From an uncultured Sphingomonadales bacterium (GTDB lineage Bacteria > Pseudomonadota > Alphaproteobacteria > Sphingomonadales > Sphingomonadaceae): a stretch of 9,352 nucleotides of DNA. A program made the translations under genes and the position numbers. The DNA is taken from assembly GCA_903911985.1 (NCBI GenBank), contig CAIWFP010000012.1:1-9352 (forward strand), in the 5' to 3' direction. The notes below the pieces were generated by a model. It searched no databases, had not been told where the DNA came from, and worked only from the letters and a program-made list of their open reading frames with translations. Shown piece by piece: positions 1 through 7,354 of this stretch (positions within the stretch are counted from its first letter, which is position 1; each line of letters opens with the position of its first letter).

Positions 1-317
1 ACCAGACTGAGGATTTCGCCGGTGACCTTATAGCTTTCACCCACCATCAGCGGTTTGGTGAAGCGCACGCCCGATGAACCCATCATCGGCCCGTCGTCGA
101 CGTCAAACTCGCAGGTCTCGCACACGCCCGCCACGGTCTTGCCCATCGCGACCTGCGTGGCGATGTAGTAGTAGATCGGATGCGCGCTGCCATCGGCGGC
201 AGGCTCGACCCCGGTGGAACGACACAGGGCGGCGTTTTCCTCCGCGCTGATCGTGAATATCTTCGTGCCATCCAGCGAGGTGCCGGCAACCGCGGGTGCG
301 GGGGGAAGTTCGTCCAT
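1..317 (-). CDS. MaoC/FAS1-like hotdog dehydratase, N-terminal part (truncated by window edge)
   Basis: This is an open frame from ATG at 315-317 that runs off the low-coordinate end, so only about 105 residues are visible. The translation starts MDELPPAPAVAGTSLDG. A segment at residues 47-63 (PIYYYIATQVAMGKTVA) and one at 83-101 (GVRFTKPLMVGESYKVTGE) are typical of the N-terminal hotdog domain of MaoC-like or FAS1-like dehydratases. Such proteins often hydrate enoyl-CoA thioesters or act as a subunit of a heteromeric hydratase. An AAGAGG ribosome-binding site lies about 9 nt upstream, and the gene begins 12 bp after the acyl-CoA dehydrogenase stop, so it is very likely co-transcribed. That neighbour supports a hydration step after desaturation. 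The catalytic Asp/His motif of hydratase-active hotdogs is not in the visible part. It could therefore be a non-catalytic partner domain or a thioesterase-like hotdog. Confidence 0.75.
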   Translation of the reverse strand, partial: MDELPPAPAVAGTSLDGTKIFTISAEENAALCRSTGVEPAADGSAHPIYYYIATQVAMGKTVAGVCETCEFDVDDGPMMGSSGVRFTKPLMVGESYKVTGEILSL

Positions 318-329
318 CGCAAAAGCCTC

Positions 330-1493
330 TTAAAAGGAGCGGGGAAGCCCGAGATTCTCGGCGATGGTGTTGCGCACCATTTCGTTCGAGATCGGCGTCA
401 TCCGCAAAATACGATGATCGCGCCAGTACCGCTGCATGTCGGTTTCCGCCGAATAGCCCATGCCGCCCAGAATCTGGATGCCAAGGTCGGCCGCCTTCAC
501 CGCGTTTTCGGTGGCGACCATCTTCAGCATGTTCGCCTCATTGCCACAGGGCATGCCATTGGCCTGCATCCAGGCGACGTTATACAGCAGCAGTTCGGTC
601 AGCTTCTGCGAGGTGGCAATGTCGGCGATGTAATGCTGCAGGATCTGGAACTGGCCGATCAGCTTGCCGAAGGCCTTGCGCTGCATCATGTAAGCCAGCG
701 CGTCTTCCAGCACGCCGTCAATCGCGCCAAGGCACTGGGCGCCGACCATGATCCGTTCGTTGTTGAGGCTGGGCAGCATTGCGCCCCATGCCATGTGCGG
801 CTCGCCCAGCACATCGCTGTCGGGGACGAAGACGTTGTCATAGCTGACCGAGCAACTGCCCATCGCGCGCATGCCCAGCTTTGGCAGCAGGGTGGCGGTA
901 ATGCCGGGTGATTTGGCGTCGACGAAAAACGCGGTCAGCCCATGGTGCTTTTTGACCGCATTGCGGTCAGACCGGGTGAGGACCAGCAAGCGGTCGGCGG
1001 CCTTTGCCCCGGTGGTCCACATCTTGGCGCCGTTGATCACCCAGCCGCCGTCAACCTTGTCGGCATAAGTCTTCATCGCGCCCAGCACATCGGTGCCGCC
1101 ATCGGGCTCGGTCATCGACAGCGACACGCGCAAATTGCCGGCCGCCATTTCGGGCAGCCACTTTTGGCGCTGCTCCTCGGTCCCGGCCACGGTCAGCGTC
1201 TTGGCACCGCCGAAAGAGGTGAGGCCCCAGACCCACAGCAAGCCGCCCGCGGTGCGCGCCATTTCGCGCGCGAAGATCATCTGCATGACGACATCGCCGC
1301 CAAGCCCGCCGTATTCCTCGGGGATGCCGATGCCGAAGAAGCCCTGCTCCTTCAGCTTGTCCCAGATGAGGTAGGGGTAATTTTCCTCGTCGGCCTCAAG
1401 CTTGCGCATGAGATCCTTGGGAAGCTCCGCGTTCACCCAGCGGCGCACCATGTCGCGGAAGGCGGTCTGTTCTTCGGTGAGGTTGAAATCCAT
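330..1493 (-). CDS. Acyl-CoA dehydrogenase family protein (387 aa, complete)
   Basis: This flavoprotein is predicted to desaturate an acyl-CoA at the alpha-beta bond and pass electrons to ETF. It has full family length. Visible motifs are the N-terminal helical start (MDFNLTEEQTAFRDMVRRW), the PEEYGGLGG loop (58-66), the FAD/substrate segment SMTEPDGGTD (126-135), WTTGAKAADR (159-168), QRKAFGKLIGQFQ (271-283) and GGMGYSAETDMQRYWRD (343-359). The C-terminal position that holds the catalytic Glu in medium-chain enzymes (YEGT) reads RMTPIS here, so that Glu is absent. E246 in the LNNERI motif matches the alternative base position used by isovaleryl-CoA-type dehydrogenases. It starts 54 bp after the upstream SDR stop, with a weak GGAAAGG 12 nt before the ATG, and is followed 12 bp later by the hotdog gene. 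Its last 17 residues match the truncated dehydrogenase at 9298-9352 at 15 positions. The substrate is unknown. Confidence 0.93.
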   Translation of the reverse strand: MDFNLTEEQTAFRDMVRRWVNAELPKDLMRKLEADEENYPYLIWDKLKEQGFFGIGIPEEYGGLGGDVVMQMIFAREMARTAGGLLWVWGLTSFGGAKTLTVAGTEEQRQKWLPEMAAGNLRVSLSMTEPDGGTDVLGAMKTYADKVDGGWVINGAKMWTTGAKAADRLLVLTRSDRNAVKKHHGLTAFFVDAKSPGITATLLPKLGMRAMGSCSVSYDNVFVPDSDVLGEPHMAWGAMLPSLNNERIMVGAQCLGAIDGVLEDALAYMMQRKAFGKLIGQFQILQHYIADIATSQKLTELLLYNVAWMQANGMPCGNEANMLKMVATENAVKAADLGIQILGGMGYSAETDMQRYWRDHRILRMTPISNEMVRNTIAENLGLPRSF

Positions 1494-1547
1494 GATGCGA
1501 ACATGCCTTTCCGGGCGGTGCTGACAACCTATCGGAAGTCAGGTGAA

Positions 1548-2312
1548 CTATATCGAAAGGCCGCCTTCGACCGCGATCACCGACCCGGTAACATAGGCCC
1601 CCGCGCGCGAGGCGAGGTAGATCGCGGCGCCAGCCATGTCTTCGGGCGTGCCGGTGCGGCCGCGCGGAACCATGGATTCCACCATCTTGCGCATGGCATC
1701 ATCGGTAATCACCGTCATGTCGCTCTCGAAGAAGCCGGGGGCGATGGCGTTGACGGTGATGTTCCGGGGCGCCAGCTTCTTGGCCAGCGATTTGGTCAGC
1801 CAGTGGATCGCGCTTTTGGATGCCTGATAGCTATAAACCTCGCGCGGGCCGATCTTCAGCGCGCCGACCGAGCCGATGTTGATAACGCTGGATGGGCGCT
1901 CCGGCGAACCACCCGCGCGCAGCAGGGGCAGCAGCTTTTGCAGCAGGAAGAATGGCGACTTGAGGTTGAGATCAATGACGCTGTCCCACTGGTCCTCGCT
2001 GAAATCATCGATCGGCGCGTCGCTCAGCGTTCCGGCGTTGTTGACCAGAATATGCAGCGCCGGTTCGCGCGCGGCGATCTGTTCGACCAGCTTGGCGATG
2101 CCTTCAACGGTGGAGACATCGGCGGCAAGGCCGATGACGTTGCCGCCCATTTCCGCCGCGGCCGCCGCCACCTTTTCGGCATTGCGCGCGCAGATATAGA
2201 CCCGCGCGCCCGCGCCCGCGAGACCGGAGGCGATCATGCGGCCAATGCCCGCGCTTCCCCCGGTGACCAGCGCGACGCGGTCCCTGACCGAAAACAGACC
2301 GGAAATATCCAT
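1548..2312 (-). CDS. SDR family NAD(P)-dependent oxidoreductase (254 aa)
   Basis: Classical short-chain dehydrogenase/reductase predicted to interconvert a hydroxyl and a keto group, possibly 3-hydroxyacyl/3-oxoacyl-CoA given its neighbours. Motifs seen are the cofactor loop TGGSAGIG (17-24), NNAG (91-94), the catalytic Ser in INIGSVG (S148), YQASK (Y162 and K166), and the APGFF segment after the active site. The C-terminus YLASRAGAYVTG...EGG is typical of the family. The ATG at 2310-2312 is chosen because the domain begins right after it and because it overlaps the alpha/beta hydrolase stop by one base (TGATG), a translational-coupling arrangement. Upstream in-frame codons to 2342 lie inside the hydrolase gene and lack homology. 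It closely resembles the SDR at 7455-8234, including ASRAGAYVTG and several active-site blocks, and is probably a paralog. The exact substrate cannot be told. Confidence 0.92.
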   Translation of the reverse strand: MDISGLFSVRDRVALVTGGSAGIGRMIASGLAGAGARVYICARNAEKVAAAAAEMGGNVIGLAADVSTVEGIAKLVEQIAAREPALHILVNNAGTLSDAPIDDFSEDQWDSVIDLNLKSPFFLLQKLLPLLRAGGSPERPSSVINIGSVGALKIGPREVYSYQASKSAIHWLTKSLAKKLAPRNITVNAIAPGFFESDMTVITDDAMRKMVESMVPRGRTGTPEDMAGAAIYLASRAGAYVTGSVIAVEGGLSI

Positions 2313-3037
2313 CAGCCGACGATCCCCAGAATGATGTCGCACACGCCTTCCGGGTCGCCGACGTTGAAGGCGTGGTCGCCGAGATGTTCATGCACCGGCC
2401 AGCCAAGCGCGCGGGCGCGATCATGCATGGCGGTCATGATGGTGTGCTTGGCCGCGACGTAGTCCACGGGCAGCTTGATCGCTTCCGAACCCACGGCAAT
2501 GGCGCAACTGGTGGCGCGCATCGGCTGGTCCGACAGGTGGTCGAGCAGCCATTTCTCCCGGGCCGGGTCCATCATGTGCGGATGCGTCTTGGCCATTTCG
2601 CGCTGTTGCAGATGGACGCCCGAACCGATCGGGCCTTCGCCCGCCTCCAGCATGGCATCGAGCCCGGCGGCGTCCGCCTCGCTGGCAAAGCCCATCAGCG
2701 AGGCGATGCGTTCGCCGGCATGGGCGATGATGGCATCAAGGTAGATCACCCGCGCCACCCGTTCGCCCGCCTTGGCAACCACGCCCGGCGCCACCGTTCC
2801 GGCATAGGAATGGGCGACCAGCACGACATCGCTCAGGTCCTCGAATTTGAGGACATTGACGATATCCAGCACATGGGTCTCATTGCCGGCGCCGCGGCTG
2901 ATGAGGTGTTCGCGCTCACCAAAGCCGGTGAAGGTGGGTGTATAGACCTTGTGGCCCTTGGATTCGAGAATTTCGCGGCAAAACTTCCATGTCCAGCCAC
3001 CCATTCCGCCGCCGTGCATCAGCACAAATGTTGTCAT
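2312..3037 (-). CDS. Alpha/beta hydrolase of the small esterase / hydroxynitrile-lyase-like type (241 aa)
   Basis: Predicted soluble serine hydrolase with an N-terminal oxyanion-hole motif LMHGGGMGGWTW (6-17), nucleophile S77 in VAHSYAG and catalytic His H222 in GDHAFNVGDP. The length and these motifs fit the compact methylesterase/hydroxynitrile-lyase-like branch rather than the roughly 280-residue meta-cleavage-product hydrolases (BphD/HsaD type). The nucleophile elbow is A-H-S-Y-A instead of the usual G-x-S-x-G. Around the usual third catalytic residue the sequence is LPVDYVAAKHTI (189-200), where relatives commonly have an Asp six residues after the Tyr. Here that position is Thr. It lies 3 bp after the extradiol dioxygenase stop, with GGAG 8 nt before the ATG, and overlaps the next SDR by one base. 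A role in hydrolysing an ester, lactone or ring-fission product is inferred from context only. Confidence 0.88.
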   Translation of the reverse strand: MTTFVLMHGGGMGGWTWKFCREILESKGHKVYTPTFTGFGEREHLISRGAGNETHVLDIVNVLKFEDLSDVVLVAHSYAGTVAPGVVAKAGERVARVIYLDAIIAHAGERIASLMGFASEADAAGLDAMLEAGEGPIGSGVHLQQREMAKTHPHMMDPAREKWLLDHLSDQPMRATSCAIAVGSEAIKLPVDYVAAKHTIMTAMHDRARALGWPVHEHLGDHAFNVGDPEGVCDIILGIVG

Positions 3038-3040
3038 CGC

Positions 3041-3976
3041 TCAGGCTCCGGCTGGTTCGGTATTGTCGATAAATCCTTCGGGCAGGTTTGGGCCCCACAG
3101 GTAGAAGCTGTCACCCGGATCGTGAGCGGGGTTGGCGGGCCAGTCAAAGTCGGCCGGGATATAATCGATATCCGCCGAATATTCGGCATGGCTGCCCCAT
3201 GGATCGCTGGCGTAGTAGAAATAGTTGGCGCCCAGAACATGGCGGCCCACGCCCCAGCCCCTGGTGTAACCGGCGCGCAGCATTTGCGCCGAACCCAGCC
3301 CGACTTCCTGAATGGAGCCGACATCCCAGCTGCTGTGATGCAGGCCGCGATGGCTGGAGCCCACCAGCGCCAGCAGGTGATGATCGCTGCCGTGGGCGCC
3401 GTGGAGGAAGGCCACCACCGGCCCGCTGCCATCCGACAGGCGCAGGCCCAGCGCCTGCTCGTACCATGCGGTTGCCGCGATCACATCGGTGGTGAAGATG
3501 GCGAAGTGCGACATGCGGCGCGGGTGTGTTTTCGGCGCCGAGGAATTGAACACCGCGCCCGTGGCCCCGGCCGGTGCCGAAGGGTTGGAGAAAGCGGTCT
3601 TGGCGCTCGCCGTCACCTTGTCGGCGACGCGAATGTTGAGCGGCAGGCCATCAAAGCCGGCAAACCAGATGCCGTCCGCGCTGGCGCCTGCCGGGGGGGC
3701 GATGCGGGCCATGCCGCGCGCATCGAGATGGGCGGCAAAGGCGGCCTCATCCTCGGCGTAAATGCCGAAAGAGATGTAATGCAGCCGCTTGGCCGCCGCC
3801 TTGAACAGGCGGCCCCAGCAATGCGGATGGCCAAAGGTGTAAAGCGCCAGACCGCCCGCCTCGTCGCGCACGTCGAGGCCGAAGGTTTCATAAAACCGGC
3901 GCGCTTCCTCCAGATCGGGCACTTCCAGCGCGAAGTGGTCGATGGAATGGATAGCCAGAACGTTCGGGCGCTTCAT
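3041..3976 (-). CDS. Type I (vicinal oxygen chelate) extradiol ring-cleavage dioxygenase, two-domain (311 aa)
   Basis: Predicted Fe(II)-dependent enzyme that opens a catecholic ring next to its hydroxyls (meta cleavage). Two VOC domains are visible: an N-terminal one starting IHSIDHFALEVPDLEEARRF (9-28) and a catalytic C-terminal one from RRMSHFAIFT (153-162). The iron ligands are H157, H214 (LHHSSWDV) and E265 (SHAEYSAD). Second-sphere residues H199, H246 (VGRH) and Y255 are also present. From H199 to E265 the spacings match or nearly match those of BphC-type 2,3-dihydroxybiphenyl dioxygenase (H195, H210, H241, Y250, E260), as recalled from knowledge of the family. The domains are joined by a long Ala/Pro/Ser-rich linker (about 122-152). 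An ATG also exists three bases upstream (3977-3979), but AGGAG at 3983-3987 is better spaced from the ATG at 3976. The FAH-family gene lies 50 bp upstream and the hydrolase 3 bp downstream, which fits processing of the ring-fission product. The substrate is not identifiable. Confidence 0.9.
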   Translation of the reverse strand: MKRPNVLAIHSIDHFALEVPDLEEARRFYETFGLDVRDEAGGLALYTFGHPHCWGRLFKAAAKRLHYISFGIYAEDEAAFAAHLDARGMARIAPPAGASADGIWFAGFDGLPLNIRVADKVTASAKTAFSNPSAPAGATGAVFNSSAPKTHPRRMSHFAIFTTDVIAATAWYEQALGLRLSDGSGPVVAFLHGAHGSDHHLLALVGSSHRGLHHSSWDVGSIQEVGLGSAQMLRAGYTRGWGVGRHVLGANYFYYASDPWGSHAEYSADIDYIPADFDWPANPAHDPGDSFYLWGPNLPEGFIDNTEPAGA

Positions 3977-3982
3977 CATTCT

Positions 3983-3987
3983 CTCCT
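3983..3987 (-). promoter_or_regulatory. Ribosome-binding site of the extradiol dioxygenase gene
   Basis: AGGAG on the minus strand. It is 6 nt from the ATG at 3976 and only 3 nt from the adjacent in-frame ATG at 3979. The spacing favours the second ATG, although the two alternatives differ by a single Met. Confidence 0.65.
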
Positions 3988-4026
3988 GCACGATAGCCTC
4001 CCTTGTTGGGGCAGGCGGTTGTGTTC

Positions 4027-4866
4027 CTATTCGGCGACGATGGGGTTGCTGAGGAGACCAACGCCCTCGATCTCGACTTCGCAGACATCGCCCGCCTTCA
4101 TCCACACCTGTGGATTGCGCGCGACACCCACGCCGCCGGGCGTGCCCATCACCAGCACATCACCGGCTTCCAGTGTCATGAAGCTGGACAGCAGCGAAAT
4201 GGTCCTGGCGACGTCAAAGATGAGGTTGCCGGTGTTCGACGACTGCATCACCTGACCGTTAACGCGGCATTCGATCTTCAATCCGGCGGCACCGGCCGGC
4301 AGTTCCTCGGGCGTGACCAGCCAGGGGCCGAAGGCGCCGGTGTCATCGAAGTTCTTGCCGGCAGTCCACTGCGGCGTGCGCAGCTGGTAGTCACGGATCG
4401 AGGCGTCGTTGAACACCGAATAGCCCGCGACATGGTTCAGAGCATCGGCCTCGGCGATGTTCTTGCCGCCCTTTGACAGCACCGCCACCAGTTCGGCTTC
4501 CCAGTCGAGCTGCTCCGAGACCTTGGGCAGGATGATCGGCGCGCCATGGCCGATCAGGCTGGAGGCAAACCGCCCGAACAGCACCGGGAATTCGGGAATG
4601 CCAAGGCCGGATTCCTCGGCGTGGTCGCGATAGTTGAGGCCAAGGCAGATGATCTTCGACGGGCGCACGACGGGGGCAAGGAAGGTAAGGTCGGCTTCAT
4701 TCACCGCCTCGCCGCCCGCCGCCCTGGCGCCCGCCTCGGCCAGAGTGCCGGCGGCAATGTGGCCGTCGAGATCAGCGATATCGGCGCCATAGGCGATGGT
4801 CACCTTATCGCCAGACTTGGCCGCCAGTCCAATCTGGCCATCCTTGGTTACACGTGCGAGGCGCAT
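4027..4866 (-). CDS. Fumarylacetoacetate hydrolase (FAH) family protein (279 aa)
   Basis: Predicted Mg/Mn-dependent enzyme acting on 2-keto/enol acids. The family includes acylpyruvate hydrolases, oxaloacetate decarboxylases and the HpaG-type decarboxylase/isomerase of homoprotocatechuate degradation. An N-terminal cap-like region covers residues 1-65. The FAH core starts at KIICLGLNYRDHAEE (71-85), which carries the lid His/Glu pair H82 and E85 in the NYxxHxxE pattern. Metal ligands E123 and E125 (DWEAEL) and D154 (FNDAS), K171 (GKNFD) and GTPGGVG (241-247) are all present, so the active site looks intact. The ATG at 4864-4866 has GGAGA about 6 nt upstream. The gene lies 24 bp after the SDR stop and 50 bp before the extradiol dioxygenase. 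That pairing suggests cleavage or isomerisation of a ring-fission product, but the exact reaction cannot be distinguished within the family from sequence alone. Confidence 0.92.
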   Translation of the reverse strand: MRLARVTKDGQIGLAAKSGDKVTIAYGADIADLDGHIAAGTLAEAGARAAGGEAVNEADLTFLAPVVRPSKIICLGLNYRDHAEESGLGIPEFPVLFGRFASSLIGHGAPIILPKVSEQLDWEAELVAVLSKGGKNIAEADALNHVAGYSVFNDASIRDYQLRTPQWTAGKNFDDTGAFGPWLVTPEELPAGAAGLKIECRVNGQVMQSSNTGNLIFDVARTISLLSSFMTLEAGDVLVMGTPGGVGVARNPQVWMKAGDVCEVEIEGVGLLSNPIVAE

Positions 4867-4890
4867 GATATTCTCCGAGAAATAAGAAAG

Positions 4891-5664
4891 CTATTTGCTG
4901 GCCTTCTGGCCGGTTCCGCTGCCGGTGGCCGGCATCAAATTGTTGCTCATGCCGCCATCGACAAGGATATCGATGCCGGTGATGTGCCCGGCCCTGGGGC
5001 TGAGCAGAAACAGGATGGCGTCAGCGACATCCTCGGCCATGCCCAGCTTGCCCAGCGGGATCATCGCCTCGCGCTGGGCGCGGCGGTCGGCGTCGTCATA
5101 GCCGGCCTTGGTCATCGGCGTGTAGGTTGGCCCCGGCGACACCGTGTTGCAGCGGATGCCGTCCGGCCCCCATTCCAGCGCCAACTGGCGTATCAGCATC
5201 AGCAGCGCGGCCTTGCTGGATGAATAGAAGCCAAGACCCGGCGTTGGCTGGGTGGCCGACATGGAGGCGGTGGCCACGAAGGCACCACGACTGGCGGCCA
5301 GATGCGGATGGGCCGCCTTGGCCAGCAGCCATGTGGCGCGGGTGTTTATCGCGTAGATCCGGTCGAACAGGTCAACCGTCTGATCGACCAGCGGCGCACC
5401 GGCGATGATCCCGGCGTTGCTGACCACCCCATCGACCCCGCCCATGTGGGCCAGCGCGGCGGCGACGATCACATCGCCGCAATCGGCAGAGGACAGATCC
5501 GCCACACAGGTGGCGGCAGCCGGGCCAATGGCGCCCGCGACCTGCGCCAGCCCCTCGCCATCGCGGTCGGTCAGCAGCATCTGGTGGGCGCCGGGTTCGG
5601 CCGCCAGCATTTCGGCCACGGCCCGGCCAATGCCGCTGGCAGCGCCGGTGATGATAATGCGCAT
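4891..5664 (-). CDS. SDR family oxidoreductase (257 aa)
   Basis: Classical SDR that begins almost directly at the first beta strand (MRIIITGAASGIG). The cofactor loop is TGAASGIG (6-13). The NNAG motif is varied to SNAG (82-85). The catalytic residues are S134, Y147 and K151 (YSSSK), followed by SPGPTYTPM. The Tyr-Ser spacing is the usual 13. ADL at 55-57 and the acidic D33 region after the second strand (LLTDRDG) suggest NAD preference; this is an inference. The C-terminal end carries an extra polar tail (TGSGTGQKASK) after the usual DGG ending. GAGGGGG overlapping the CoA ligase stop lies 5 nt before the ATG, so the two genes are tightly coupled. It differs clearly from the other two SDRs of the window, which are similar to each other. 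It probably oxidises a hydroxyl or dihydrodiol intermediate of the pathway; the substrate is unknown. Confidence 0.92.
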   Translation of the reverse strand: MRIIITGAASGIGRAVAEMLAAEPGAHQMLLTDRDGEGLAQVAGAIGPAAATCVADLSSADCGDVIVAAALAHMGGVDGVVSNAGIIAGAPLVDQTVDLFDRIYAINTRATWLLAKAAHPHLAASRGAFVATASMSATQPTPGLGFYSSSKAALLMLIRQLALEWGPDGIRCNTVSPGPTYTPMTKAGYDDADRRAQREAMIPLGKLGMAEDVADAILFLLSPRAGHITGIDILVDGGMSNNLMPATGSGTGQKASK

Positions 5665-5669
5665 GTCCG

Positions 5670-5676
5670 CCCCCTC
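5670..5676 (-). promoter_or_regulatory. Strong ribosome-binding site overlapping the CoA ligase stop codon
   Basis: GAGGGGG on the minus strand, 5 nt before the ATG of the SDR at 4891-5664 and overlapping the TGA of the preceding ligase gene. This decides the SDR start and indicates coupled translation. Confidence 0.6.
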
Positions 5677-7336
5677 AGTCCGTCAGCCCAAGTTCGGCCA
5701 TCAATTGCTGGCGGAGCTTGAACTTCTGTATCTTGGACGCCGACATCGGCCATTCGTCAAGGAAACGCACATGGCGCGGAACCTTGAACGAGGCGATCCT
5801 TTCGCTGACATAGGCGATCAGCTCGTCGGCGGTCGCCCGGCCATCGCCATGCAGCTTAACATAGGCCGCCGGCACTTCGGCCAGCCGGGCATCGGGGATG
5901 CCGACCACTTGCGCCAGTTCGACCGCCGCATGGGCCGACAACACCGCCTCCACTTCGGCCGCCGCGACATTTTCGCCGCCGACCTTCAGCATGTCCTTGA
6001 AGCGGCCGTGGAACCGCAGATGACCGTGCTCGTCGAGCGAGGCGATATCGCCGGAATGATACCAGCCCTCGCTATCCAGCGCCTCGGCGGTCTTGGCCGG
6101 ATCGCGGTAGTAGCCGTCAAGCAGGTTGTAACCCCGGATCCACACCTCGCCGCGCCCGCCAACGGCGGCTTCGCCACCGGTTTCAGGATCGACGATGCGC
6201 ACCGAAACGCCGCTGAGCGGATAGCCGAGGGCTTCAAAGCCCAGTTCCGGATCCATGTCGTAGCCGCCGGTGGTGACCACGCCGCAAGCCTCGGACATGC
6301 CGAAAGTGCCAACCTGCAAGGCGTTCGGCATCTTGGCGCGATAGGCATCGCCCACCGCCTTTGGCATCTGGCTGAAACAGCTGTTCATCAGCCGGACCGA
6401 GGTCATGTCGGTCTTGTCCCAGTCGGGATGGGCGATCATCGCCTGATGGAAGGTGACAAAGGGCAGGAACACCATGGTCGCCTTTTCGGCGGCAATCTGG
6501 CGCAGGCTCTCGCCCGGATCGAAATGGGGCTGGCCGATATAGGTGCCGCCGACCTCGATCGCCCCCAGCATCGCCAGCATCGCGGCGATATGGAACAGCG
6601 GCATCGGCGACCACACCCGCTCGTCCTGCGTAAAGGCCCAGCGGTTGCGCGCCAGGTTGCTGGTCTCGCGGCAGATCGCCTCGTTGCTCAGCAGGCAGCC
6701 CTTGGGCTGCGCCGAGGTGCCCGAGGTGTAGAGGATCATGCAGGTATCGCGCAGGCGCACGCCGAGCCGCGCCTTGTGAACAGCGGTCTCGCTGACGGTT
6801 GCGGCGGCCCGGTCAAAACCGGCCTGATCAACGAAGCCGGGCGCGCTTCGGCCACCGTGCAGGATCAACCGGCGCAATTTCGGCACTTCGGGCAGTTCAA
6901 GCGCAAGCGGATCGCCGCATTGCGCCAGCGCCGGAAAAGCCTCTGTCAAACGCGCGACAAAATCGACGAAATCATCCGCTTCGCTGTTGGTGACCACCGC
7001 GACCAGATCGGCGTTCTCCACAACATAGCGCACTTCCGGCGCCCGATAGCGCGCGTTCATCAGCACCGCGACACCGCCCACCATCGATACCGCGAACAGC
7101 GTCTCGACAAACTCGATGCCCGACGGCAGCAGGATGCCGACATGGTCGCCATGCTTGATGCCCAGCGCCATCAGCCCGCAAGCGCGGCGGATCACCGCGC
7201 GGGAGATGTCATCATAGGTCCGCCGACCGGAAGGAAAGACCATCGCCTCCTTGTCCGGGAAGCTGTCCCATGACTTCAGCAGCATATCGGCTGGCGGGCT
7301 GACGCTGATGCGCATCCGCGCCAGATCTTCGCTCAT
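5675..7336 (-). CDS. AMP-forming acyl-CoA synthetase / CoA ligase (553 aa)
   Basis: ANL-superfamily enzyme that adenylates a carboxylic acid with ATP and transfers it to CoA. All core motifs are visible: the P-loop YTSGTSAQPKG (203-213), FGMSEACG (345-352), GWYHSGD with D430, GRFKDMLKVGGENV (444-457), and the C-terminal Lys K535 in SASKIQKFKLR, where Ser replaces the usual Gly before the Lys. The length is normal for fatty-acid or aryl-CoA ligases. It is the entry step that supplies CoA thioesters for the acyl-CoA dehydrogenases and hotdog protein nearby. The ATG at 7334-7336 (MSEDLARM) is chosen because upstream codons overlap the preceding SDR gene or lie in the non-coding gap. However, its SD is poor (AGGG directly touching the ATG). 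A TTG at 7343-7345 has AGGGGAG 9 nt upstream and is a plausible real start adding three residues. The substrate is undetermined. Confidence 0.93.
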   Translation of the reverse strand: MSEDLARMRISVSPPADMLLKSWDSFPDKEAMVFPSGRRTYDDISRAVIRRACGLMALGIKHGDHVGILLPSGIEFVETLFAVSMVGGVAVLMNARYRAPEVRYVVENADLVAVVTNSEADDFVDFVARLTEAFPALAQCGDPLALELPEVPKLRRLILHGGRSAPGFVDQAGFDRAAATVSETAVHKARLGVRLRDTCMILYTSGTSAQPKGCLLSNEAICRETSNLARNRWAFTQDERVWSPMPLFHIAAMLAMLGAIEVGGTYIGQPHFDPGESLRQIAAEKATMVFLPFVTFHQAMIAHPDWDKTDMTSVRLMNSCFSQMPKAVGDAYRAKMPNALQVGTFGMSEACGVVTTGGYDMDPELGFEALGYPLSGVSVRIVDPETGGEAAVGGRGEVWIRGYNLLDGYYRDPAKTAEALDSEGWYHSGDIASLDEHGHLRFHGRFKDMLKVGGENVAAAEVEAVLSAHAAVELAQVVGIPDARLAEVPAAYVKLHGDGRATADELIAYVSERIASFKVPRHVRFLDEWPMSASKIQKFKLRQQLMAELGLTD

Positions 7337-7354
7337 CCCTGACAAAATGGCACA

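Noticed and set aside
1494..1547. Promoter in the 54-bp gap before the complete acyl-CoA dehydrogenase
   Set aside because: A TTGTCA-like -35 is present, but no credible -10 follows at 16-18 bp, and the short gap fits a continuous operon.
942..2462. Long open frame on the plus strand (about 506 codons) opposite the acyl-CoA dehydrogenase and SDR genes
   Set aside because: It is antisense to two genes with clear family motifs, has Arg/His/Gly/Ala-rich composition typical of GC-rich shadow frames and shows no recognisable domain.
3980..4026. Imperfect stem (GCCtgCCC / GGGaGGC, minus strand) between the FAH and dioxygenase genes
   Set aside because: Only short mismatched arms, with no T-tract. 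This is common by chance in GC-rich DNA.
3980..4105. N-terminal extension of the extradiol dioxygenase up to 4105
   Set aside because: It overlaps the end of the FAH-family gene, is Arg-rich, and precedes a clear AGGAG ribosome-binding site with an ATG before the VOC domain.
2372..4255. Long open frame on the plus strand (about 627 codons) opposite the hydrolase, dioxygenase and FAH genes
   Set aside because: Same shadow-frame composition, no domain motifs, and it fully overlaps well-supported minus-strand genes.
5405..7273. Long open frame on the plus strand (about 622 codons) opposite the CoA ligase and SDR
   Set aside because: The opposite strand encodes a ligase with all core motifs. 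The plus frame is low-complexity His/Arg/Ala-rich and unrecognisable.
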